Source of the DNA: Septoria linicola
Taxonomy: Eukaryota; Ascomycota; Dothideomycetes; Mycosphaerellales; Mycosphaerellaceae
DNA length: 64,000 bases
Assembly: GCA_024114885.1 (NCBI GenBank)
Contig: CP099425.1
Span: forward strand, 992,001-1,056,000
Direction of reading: 5' to 3'
The notes beneath the pieces were generated by a model. It was not told where the DNA came from, did not search any database, and worked only from the letters and a program-made list of their open reading frames with translations. Of the stretch, positions 48,711-57,536 are shown one piece after another. The position numbers and the translations under genes are program-made. Position 1 is the first letter of the stretch. Each line of letters opens with the position of its first letter.

Positions 48711-49561
48711 GATGAGATGAGGTCGATATTAGTTAGTGTAGGCAGCAGAGGCGATGTTTGGACTCGAAGATGTTGGAAGACGCGCCTGCCTCACGAAATG
48801 GTCGCGCTTGCCATTTCGGCAGATCATCGGCGCGACTTTCTCATCGCCGCCTGAGATTCCATCCTCTCTTCATTTTCCTACATACATCACCTTGACATTT
48901 TCACGATATCTACTTGTCGCAGAATTCAGTGTCTTCTACAACAATGCTGGTACGGACCACAGAAGTCTCTCAAAACGTATTTCCCAGCGCAGAGCACGGG
49001 AATCTCAAGATGGTCATTTCCACAGCCCTATAGCTACCTACCTGCACGACTTAGCTCAATTCTGAAATATGCAACTCCGGACTGAGACGACGATATGCAG
49101 ACATCGACAGTCATATGAGCCGCGCCCGGAGATAGCTCTCTAGTCTGAAGGTGCAGAGATTGTGCTCTGACAGAACATGCCGGCTTCGAAGTCACCACGA
49201 TCCAATTGGACTTGTCCAAAAGAGGAAGCTGGCAAACATAGACCCACTTGTACTTCGACGGCTTGCCACATCATGACTCCAACTTTTCACGGCATTGCGT
49301 CGTGTATCTTGCTCACAACATGTTGATAGGTCGAAGCAGGGGAGATCCTAGCAGCCGGCATCTGAGCCGCAACGTGATCCTCACCCGGCAGTGGAAATGA
49401 TGGGCGGAATGGACGATAAACTGTGCAGGTCGAGCACAAAGGTGCTCAAGAAGGCAGGAGATCCCTCACCACGATCTACCTATAATATTGAGCTGACATG
49501 AGGTGAAAAGAAGAGGCACGAATCCTCAAACTCACCTTTGGAGCACCCGAAGTACTGGACG
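48711..49561. promoter_or_regulatory. 850-bp divergent intergenic region
   Basis: This lies between the start codons of the UBR7-like gene (leftward) and the secreted amidase (rightward) and must contain both promoters. Small open frames here (for example around 48754-49065) have no recognisable protein features. No repeat, RNA gene or transposon sequence is seen, and composition is normal, without RIP. Confidence 0.6.
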
Positions 49562-51274
49562 ATGATCAGAACCATAGCCGTTGCAGTACTGCTGTGGGGC
49601 AGCTCTCACGCATATTGGTCATGTAATTCCACAAATTCGAGCACTCTTGCACATTTTCCATCTCTCCTCGAAGCTGATCTGGAAGATCTTGTTACTGGAC
49701 TGGAGAGCAGACTCTTCACTAGCGTTGATCTTGTCAGAGCATACACAGCTCGTATACTGGAAGTAAACAGCACCCTTCATGCTGTCACAGAGATCAATCC
49801 AGATGCTCTGGCCATAGCCGAAGCATTGGATAGTCAACGGAGGAATGGCACGATCCTTGGGCCTCTGCACGGTATACCCATTCTTATCAAAAACAACATC
49901 GCCACAGCCGATCAGATGAACAATACGGCTGGCTCGTGTTCATTGCTCGGGGCGAAAGTACCGCGGGACTCTACAATGGCAGCCAAGCTGCGCAAAGCCG
50001 GTGCAATCATTCTCGGCAAGACCAACTTGTCTCAATGGGCCAACTATCGATCAGATAATACAAGCAACGGCTGGAGCGCATATGGTGGACAGACGTATGC
50101 TGCCTATTACTCCAGACAGGATCCCAGTGGAAGCTCGAGTGGCAGTGGCGTAGCCAGCTCAATTGGACTCGCCTTAGCAAGTTTGGGTAGTGAGACTAGC
50201 GGCAGTATTCTGAGCCCCAGTGATGTGAACGGGCTTGTTGGCATCAAGCCTACGGTAGGACTGACAAGCAGATATCTCGTGATACCAATTAGCGAGCATC
50301 AAGACACTGTCGGACCGATGGCGAGGACTGTGAGAGATGCCGCACACGTCTTGAAAAGCATTGCTGGGCCGGACCCCAAGGACAACTATACCTCTGCATA
50401 TCCTTTCAAGACAGTCCCAGATTACGTTGCGGCGTGCAAAGACAAGGCTCTCTCTGGTGAGTAGCGATACGGCATTTTCAAGCTTGGTGTGTGTTCTTTG
50501 CTGACCTGATCTGTCTCAACAGGCGCCAGAATTGGTGTCGCCTGGAACGTGCTAGACATCTGGGCCGCCTACACTGATCAGCCGGTCCTCGATGCCTTCT
50601 ACGAATCTGTGAAAGCGATCGAAGCTGCGGGAGCCACTATCGTGAGCGCCAACTTCTCCGGCTTCGCCGCTTGGCAGAACGACAGCGTCGGCGACACTGT
50701 CCTCAGCGCTGACTTCCAAGTTGGGTTGGCCAACTATCTCTCGCGACTCAGCTACAGTCCGCAGAACATCACTACCCTAGCAGAGGAACAAGCTTGGACG
50801 CATGGAAATGGACATCTCGAACACTGGCCAGAGCGAGACACTGCCATATGGGACACGTTCCTCGCCAATCAAACCTGGAACAACACTGATCCACGATTCT
50901 GGCAAGCCTACCAGAAGAATCTGTATTACGGCGGCGAAGGCGGCATCCTTGGTGCTCTGCGGCGCACCAATACAAGTGCTGTGCTGCTTCCGACACAGCT
51001 CAGTCCCTCGATCCCAGCTCTGGTAGGCAGCCCTGTCGTGACTGTGCCGATGGGCTTCTATCCTTATGACTGGAACGTGACAATGAATGGCTTTGGCAAT
51101 CTGGTTGCGAGTGGGCCGAATATACCGTTTGGCTTGTCATTCATGGGAGACATGTGGAGTGAAGAGACGCTGATCGGGTATGCGTATGCGTACGAGCAGC
51201 GGACGATGCATAGAACGAGAGTGAAGCCGTACATCAGGCCGAATGTGGAGATAGCTGATGTTGTTGCGGTCTAG
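49562..51274 (+). CDS. Secreted amidase-signature family hydrolase
   Basis: Exons 49562-50456 and 50523-51274, joined across a 66-bp intron (donor GTGAGT, branch CTGAC, acceptor CAACAG), encode 548 residues. The ATG at 49562 gives a signal peptide (MIRTIAVAVLLWGSSHA); an upstream in-frame TTG would hide it. The amidase signature is complete: Lys110 in GIPILIKNN, cis-Ser near 191 in the GSSSGSG loop, and nucleophile Ser215 in ETSGSI, 24 residues apart as in the family, then NGLVGIKPTVG. Many Asn-X-Ser/Thr sequons agree with secretion. The enzyme should hydrolyse an amide bond outside the cell or in the secretory pathway; the substrate cannot be told from sequence. Fungal relatives are usually annotated simply as amidases or glutamyl-tRNA amidotransferase A-like. 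It stops 51 bp before the convergent CorA-like gene. Confidence 0.9.
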
Positions 51275-51325
51275 CGCCAACTTGCATTGGCCACGATGAG
51301 TGAGGTGTCTATTGCGCTACTGGAA

Positions 51326-52360
51326 TCATATGTTTCCCATCTCGACATCGACATTATCCTCAGCATCGGGTCCATGTCGTCCAGGCTTTTTCCTTCTCCG
51401 CAACAAGGTCTTTGCCTGACCAAGCAGCCTTGTCAACTGCTCTCGATCTGTTCTCATCAACAGAACCGAGAGCATCACTATGGGTATTGCCACAGCGAAG
51501 AAGACCCAAAGACTCAATGCTCCGTTGTCAAGCTCTGTGGAGTTCATTCCAAAGAACGCAGAGGCCAATGTAAGTGGAACAAACAGAAATGCCAGCTTGG
51601 TGAGCTTAGCCACTGTGGCTGCTTGCTGTATAGCACGTTGCGACTCTCGAAGCATGGCGTTGTTCATGATGATGGCCATGCCTCCTTTGCACTGCTCCAG
51701 CATCTGCTCAGCATGAGTCCTAAGATGCTGGAAATCTTCGAGCAGTGATGCGGCGGCATCATCGGCAGTTTTGCTCTGCTACTGATGGAACTCGGTCCAT
51801 GTTACTGTTCCACCTCTGCATGCGATTGTCCTGATTGTACCCTTGATGCGGTCAAGATGGCGCTCCAGTATTCGCTGATAGTATAGCAGATTTGAAAGCG
51901 TCGGATCCCTTTCTCTCAGCATTGCCGCAGGATCCCGTGCAGAGTCGATCTTGCTTTGTAGCAAATCCAATGCTTGCAGCTCCGATGCTGCGGCGTGCTG
52001 GAATATGCTATCAAGGGCAAAGAAAGGAGACACGTGCGCGAGCTCCGGGTCTGTCCGACAGTCGTAGGCCAAAGGCAAGAGTTGAGCACTCTGCGTTCGG
52101 CCGCGCACCACCGCTGGTTCGATGGCAACTATCTTCTGCGGTTTCTTAGTGGCCACATTCGGCTCGTACTGCACCGTGGGCAACCGATCCATCTCAGAGA
52201 AATAGCCACTGGACCACGTCGACTCTTGCGGAAGAGTGCCACAGTCTGACCACACTAGAGCTGAGAACGATCAGTACATGGGTTTTACTTGGTGCCATGA
52301 GCTTACCGATCCAACCACGTCCGATTCGCTCCAGAACGATCCGAACTCCCCAGACCTCGC
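51326..52360 (-). pseudogene. CorA-like Mg2+ transporter-type membrane protein, interrupted by an in-frame TAG
   Basis: The minus strand encodes the C-terminal half of a fungal CorA-like protein. 51326-51703 has the first membrane helix ending in the diagnostic GMN motif (ASAFFGMNSTEL), a second helix (LWVFFAVAIPIVMLSVLL) and a basic tail. 51782-52260 encodes the preceding soluble part, with AYFSE- and FQHAAASELQALDLLQSKI-type motifs and a coiled-coil. The two parts are in the same frame, separated only by a TAG at 51779-51781 set in CAG-TAG-CAG. A 46-bp intron (52261-52306) joins a short upstream exon (VWGVRIVLERIGRGWI). Beyond that I could not resolve a clean 5' end; the candidate frames contain further stops. 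It is probably a recent pseudogene. A functional CorA protein would be a pentameric divalent-cation channel. Confidence 0.7.
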
Positions 52361-52690
52361 CCTATCTCTGCGCTTCTCCAATCATCGAGGCTTGCAATGG
52401 CACGCAATCTTCTGCTGCATAGAAACACAGAGGAGCAAATAAAGCCGTGGTCTGCGGCCAGTACATGCTTACGCCAGCTGCACATCGATTTTGCGGTGTA
52501 CACGAAGGTCATATGTGCATTGCCTTCGCCGGGCATGACGCAGATGGCCTTGGAGGCGGAGGCGCAGGACACTTGACTCTCTTGTGCCGTTCTTTGCCTC
52601 CAGATCAAGTATAGGCTGAGTACGATGCGCTAGGCGTAACGAGACGACCTGTTTCCAGCCATCGTACGACACCCTTCTTTAGCGCCCGCC
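52361..52690. other. Unresolved 5' part of the CorA-like gene and promoter of the second amidase
   Basis: Minus-strand frames at 52303-52608 and 52469-52672 could hold upstream exons of the CorA-like gene, since GTAAGC donors and a TATGCAG acceptor are present. No combination I tried kept a frame open into the resolved exon. The right end must contain the promoter of the amidase gene starting at 52691. No repeat seen. Confidence 0.35.
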
Positions 52691-54963
52691 ATGGAGTGGT
52701 TCAAGATTCACAGCAACAACTTCCTCGTGGATAAGACGGAGTCAATAAGCTTCACAGTCCAAAGCCGACAAGCCGATGTAGGATCTCTTGTCACGACAGG
52801 CGGTCCAGTCGTTGTGCTCAAAGCAGATCACCAACGCGGGCTTGATGAGCACTGGCTTGAAGATAAGCTGCAGACTCTGCTTGCTGACGACGATGTCGTA
52901 CATCGTGAAATATTCAGGCCAGTTTTGATCGAAGGATGTGACAAGGCTGTCAGGTCTGCTGGTCATCCTTGCGATCTTCAGACCAACACACAAGGCTGCA
53001 ATGATGTTCAGTACATCGATACAAGAATGGTCATGGGCAGCGGCCCGTACTACGCAGTCCGTACGGAGCTCTACCATGTCTACATGGCGAAGAGCGATCC
53101 GCTCGAGGCATTCATGATAGGCATGATGCCAACTTGTGGCAATGTAGAAAAGTGAGAACATAACATGTCACGCGTACTGGCTGTCGCTTCGCAAAGTGAC
53201 AACTGACGCACATGGTAGGTACATCGAGACTCCGGGAGATCTGATACCGGTGCCTTCTCGCCACTACTCCGACCCACCAACACCATCCGAGCCGCTCAAT
53301 GGCATGAGAATCGCCGTCAAAGATGTCTTCGACATCAAAGGAGTCCCCACAAGTGCATCTTCTCGTGATTTCAACAACTTCTACGGCCCAGCCAAAACCA
53401 CTTCACCTGCTGTTCAGCATCTCATAGATGCTGGAGCGATCATAAGCGGCAAGACTAAGGCTTCTAAATTCGCCTCTGGAGAGTATGCACGCGACTGGGT
53501 CGACTACTTGTGTCCGTTCAATCCTCGCGGTGATGGATATATGGAGCCTGATTGTAGTAGTACTGGGAGTGCTGCGGCTGTAGCTGGATATGACTGGGTT
53601 GATTGTGCTCTGGGGACTGATAGTGAGTTCAGTATAGTGGACTTGATTGTCGTTTGCTGAGAGTGCATGCAGCGCTTGGAAGTATCGTTGGCCACGCAGC
53701 ATTGCAAGGCATATTTGGTCTGAGACCTACACATGGCATGACAGATATGGCTGGCATCGTGCCCGTGTCATCGTGAGTTAGCAGTGCTACTGTATCTCTG
53801 CTGTACTGACATCCTCAAGACTCCTAGACACCATAGGCCTCTTCACTCGCTCCATAGCAGAGCTGCAGACGGTCTGCAAAGTCTGGTATGGAGACAGTCT
53901 TCTGACTTCCTCGAATCAGTTCCCAAGCAAACTACTCTTCCCTGAGGAATACTTTCATCTCTGGCCAAAGCCAAAGCAGCTCGTCATGGAGGCCTTCGTA
54001 CAAGACATGGAGAAGCACCTAGTTGTCTCCCGGACTACATATGATTTGCGGGCGGAATGGGATGCCAAAGCACCGGAAGACTGTGTCCGACCCATAGAGA
54101 AGTATCTGCACAAGGCATGAGTGCCACGCCGGGTCTCCACGACCCTGCTAACTTACCATAGACTCTCGCTCAAATTCAGCTCTACGACGCCTACCACAAC
54201 CGCACCGAATTCAGAGAAGCCTTCAAACAAGCCTACGGCCGGGAGCCTTATGCCAATCCTATGATCCGCTTCAAATGGTTTCTCACAACCCCATCTCCGT
54301 ACAGACTTACATCGCTAACACAGAGAACAGGAGTCTCGGCGCACAACTCACACCATCAGACTACCAAACCGCTGTCTCCGAACGCGAAGTCTTCCGCACT
54401 TTCCTCCGCGAACACGTCTTCGACCAGAACGCCATCATGGTCATACCTGCTGGAACACCAGAAGTGCGGTATCGAGATGTATACGATGAGTAAATCTGCT
54501 CCCCTCACTCTCTCAGTATTCGTGTATCAGAGCTGTGCTGATCTTGCTTTTCCTGCGATAGACGTCCGCAAGATAAACGTCGAGATATGCAAGGCTTTAC
54601 ATTCTCGCCGGAGCATATGTCGTTTGTGGCAGGATTACTGGAGCTTGTTGTGCCGAGTGAGTCAGAGACGATGGCGCCTCAATGAGTGGGATGCTGATGG
54701 TGAATGTAGTTGGGCAAGTCCCAGGCGGATCGCCAGTAACTGGCGCGAAGGTTTTCGAGCCAGTGTGCGTTGCGTTGCTGGGCGCTCCGAGTATGTTCGA
54801 AGAAGGTTTGATGATGTGTATCTGTAGATACTGGCTGACTGGTACTGTGACAGGGATGGAGGACGAGATGATGCGGGTTGTTGAGAAAGTGCTGAGAGCT
54901 TCGGGACGGCCACTTGAGGTGAAGACGGGAGCGAATGCTTTCGCGGTTGAGAATGTCGAGTAA
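52691..54963 (+). pseudogene. Second amidase-signature gene, eight exons, single-base frameshift
   Basis: Exons: 52691-53151, 53219-53622, 53673-53772, 53820-54114, 54162-54489, 54562-54656, 54710-54790, 54854-54963. All junction phases fit except exon 5, which is one base short. Near 54276-54280 the frame slips between RFKW and VSHNPISVQTY. With that base the product would be 624 residues. It has the N-terminal extension typical of one fungal amidase subfamily, then the amidase core: Lys188 in MRIAVKDVFDIKG, cis-Ser near 268 in CSSTGSA, nucleophile Ser292 in DTLGSIVG, and a C-terminal GFTFSPEHMSFVAGLLELVV then PIGQVPGGSPVTG. No signal peptide is evident, so it is likely intracellular. Intron 4 (54115-54161) begins GC rather than GT. 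It is not a tandem duplicate of the first amidase; intron positions and domain layout differ. Either a young pseudogene or a base error in the assembly. Confidence 0.75.
54115..54161 (+). other. GC-AG intron in the second amidase gene
   Basis: Exon 4 must end at CACAAG and resume at ACTCTCGCTC to keep the conserved frame (EKYLHK to TLAQIQLYDAY). The 47-bp intron starts GCATGAGT, has a GCTAAC branch point and ends CATAG. GTATGAGT would be a canonical donor, so this is a GC-AG intron or a donor mutated from T to C. Confidence 0.65.
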
Positions 54964-55271
54964 TGCGATCCCAAAAGCTTCATCTGTCTGAAAGCAGCGG
55001 CCGAAGTAGTGCAAGGCGGAAATTCTGAGTTAGAGCAATTCATTGAGGTGCCTGGCTATAGTTACAAGCTTGATCTGGGTATCTGTAAGAGTATCTCATG
55101 CTCCACCAGCTTGCTAGTACTGCCTCGGAACCAAACGCAGTCAAGGTACAAGTAAGCATCGCCCCAAGAAGACCTAATCTTGTGGGTAAAGTCAAGAACG
55201 CACAGAGAAAATGCACAAGCAGACTCAGCTCCAAGCGCTTCCTCAATCAGCTGTCGTACTTATCGAGTCCG
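54964..55271. other. 308-bp convergent intergenic region
   Basis: Contains the 3' flanks of the second amidase gene (plus) and the Drn1-like gene (minus). No recognisable gene, repeat or terminator structure. Overlapping frames on both strands are short and featureless. Confidence 0.5.
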
Positions 55272-57116
55272 TCACTCTCCTCCTCCCTCGACGCTCTCTT
55301 TGTTCTCGTTGACCAGTGAAAAGTCGAACTCCTTGAATGCTTCTTTGAAGGCATCCTTGTCAGCAGTCTCCTCTGCCTGACTCTGCACCACATCCCTCCA
55401 ATGCGCTCGATCTTCCAGCCCCAGCAACTTGCCTAGCGCCCGCCGGCCGAACTGCAGATCGAAGCGGAAAGTCTCATCCAAAGGGAGCATGATCTCCTTC
55501 TCGCCGGCCTCTGACCAGATCATAGCTCGGAAGTAATGACCGTCTTGGACAGCAGCTTTCTCTGCCTCTGTCTTCGCGAACCTCGGATAGTGTTGGTTTT
55601 CTGCCTCGACATCGAAAGCAGCCTCGATTCTGCCATCCTCGACCATCTCGACTGGCACCGGGAGAAACTGCCAGTGGAGATGCACGCCGCCGCCTCTGCT
55701 GATCTCCCATGTCACTGCACCAAGCGCTGATACCCCATCCGCGCCCTTGCCCGATTTCACCGATATCATGCTGTGGAGTGCATCACGATACCGACTCAAT
55801 TCCTTTCTAGTCTCTTCCGGCGAGTCCTTCAGAGCTCTCAGTGTAGGGGCATGCTCAACAGGTATGATGAGCATATGGCAAGGAATGTTGAGATCTGGAA
55901 AGGTCTTGCGTGTGGTAAGAGGTCCTTTGGCGATCGTCATGTAGGCATTTTCTCCGATGGAAGTGATCATGTGCATTTCGACGCTGGGTTTTCCGAGGCA
56001 GAAGAAGCACTCTTGTGGCTGTTGCTGATCATGTCGCTGTCGCTTGCCACGCCTGAATCGACCTCCGCGGTTGCCATCCCAGTCGTGACGATTGCCACCG
56101 TTCGAGAAGCGGTAGCCGTTCTGAGCCTCGCCCTCGTCTTCTCTGAACTCACGCTTCTTCGTCTGTACGAAGGGTGTGGCCGTTGTGCCTTCGGGCGGGG
56201 TCTGTGGCGCAGGTGCTGATGGCTCAAGGTTGTATGCTGCAATCCATTTCTCTGCTCCGGTTCCACTTGACTTGACAGTGCCGTATGGCGCAACGCTGAC
56301 GAAGCGAGTGATTGGCCGAGGTGGCTCTACGTTGTGAAAGAATGGCTCGCGCTCGAAGAAACGCTGCGAGGTGGAGAAATGGTAGCGAGGCTTCAATGCC
56401 GTGACTACTCCCGCGAGGCCTCGAGTGCCCGGTGGCGACCGGCCTTCGTACTGGTTCTTGGATCCGATTCGGATGTCTGCAACCCAATCGCTCGTGACCA
56501 GAATGTCGCAGTCGCCGTATTTCTTGGCTTCTTCGATGTCCTTGTCGGTGTACTTGGCAGTGTAGTCATCCGCATCGTCGGGAAGACTGTCAGAATAGTT
56601 GCCTCCGATCGTGACGATCTTGAAGCCTTCGGTAGTCTTTACGGAGGATCTGCGGCCGAGTACACTGAGGTTAGGACACAATTCGCCATCGTTGCTCCGA
56701 AGCTTTTCGAGTGCTGCAGCAGGAAGCGCGCGAGTACCAATAGTGAAGTACGTAGGGAGTGGAACTTCAATCTCGCCGTTCAGCAGCTGTTGCTCTTGCT
56801 GCTTTTCTTCGTCTGTAAGTGTATTGGGGTCGGCAAAGAGGTTACCAGCGATGAGAGCGAAGGCGAAGTTCTGCTTCTTCTGCATGTTGGCGAGCTTCTG
56901 CCCAAAGACCACTCCGAACTTGCCATTGACCTCTCCGATGATGGCGCTGTAGACCGAGTTAGCCGAGTCTGCACCACGTCCGAGGTGAAGGCCCATGTGG
57001 TCCCCGTCTCCAGCAGTGAAGTCAACATCCATTGAGCTTGCCATCGTGAAGGCAGGTGGGTGGGATGGTGTCGATGTTGCGATGAAGAGAAAGGAGACTT
57101 ACATCTTGGAGGCCAT
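55272..57116 (-). CDS. drn1: CwfJ-domain protein, Drn1/CWF19L1 family
   Basis: Two exons, 57103-57116 and 55272-56946, encode 562 residues. The first exon is only 14 bases; the 156-bp intron has donor GTAAGT and a CTAAC branch point 14 bases before CTACAG. Splicing gives MASKIAIIGEVNGKFGVVF, the family's N-terminus, which starts a metallophosphoesterase-like (lariat-debranching-enzyme-like) domain. The uninterrupted frame starting at 57044 gives 590 residues but replaces this N-terminus with unrelated sequence. After an Arg/Gly-rich linker (near 290-315) come the CwfJ C-terminal domains: a zinc-binding CFFC at about 318-321, HIT-like CHMLIIPVEHAPTL and GGGVHLHWQFLPVP, then a C-terminal domain with PLDETFRFDLQFGRRAL. 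Drn1 binds debranching enzyme Dbr1 and helps intron-lariat turnover in the nucleus. Divergent from UTP20. Confidence 0.88.
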
Positions 57117-57536
57117 GATGGTTTTGTATCGGCACCTGCGAGCAGACTGAGGGCGAAGTGAATGGCTAGCTTAGCATGTGACTACGAGCTGCATGACTTT
57201 CATGTGAAGAGCGAGTGACTGAAGTGAGGTGAGGTCGGTGTCGCGGGCACTGTCAATCTCGAGGGCAGTTCTTCTGAAGTTATTCTCGATATTCCTGTAT
57301 TGACAGAGAGATGAGAAAGTGAGGAAGATCGAGTTCAAGTTGTAAGCCCTTCACCTCGCGCCATCCTCATCGACGCCTCTTTTTTGGTCGCGTTTCTTCG
57401 CGGAAAATAAGCTTTTCGGCAGAGCTTCCGGATCTGCAAGACCCTAAGTTAGCACTTTTTTGGGCCGCCGACTTGAAGATGCTCTCTTCTCTTTCCAATT
57501 CCACTTTCTTACATTTCACAACGACATGTAACAGTG
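57117..57536. promoter_or_regulatory. Shared divergent promoter of the Drn1-like gene and UTP20
   Basis: 420 bp separate the two start codons. The stretch near 57366-57400 has CTCATC (reverse complement of the PAC box core GATGAG seen upstream of yeast ribosome-biogenesis genes) followed by a T-run and a GC-rich patch; in this fungus its role is only a guess. No TATA box at a convincing distance. Both genes act in nuclear RNA processing, which makes shared control plausible. Confidence 0.5.

Noticed and set aside
48754..49065. A 103-codon plus-strand frame in the divergent intergenic region
   Set aside because: No domain, signal peptide or splice structure; it occupies promoter sequence between two confirmed genes.
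49538..49561. Start of the secreted amidase at an upstream TTG
   Set aside because: The ATG at 49562 gives a clean signal peptide. TTG initiation is not expected in fungi.
51751..51810. A small intron removing the TAG from the CorA-like gene
   Set aside because: The only usable GT and AG sites around it give introns of about 30 bp, below the fungal minimum, and the codons on both sides of the TAG are conserved-looking protein.
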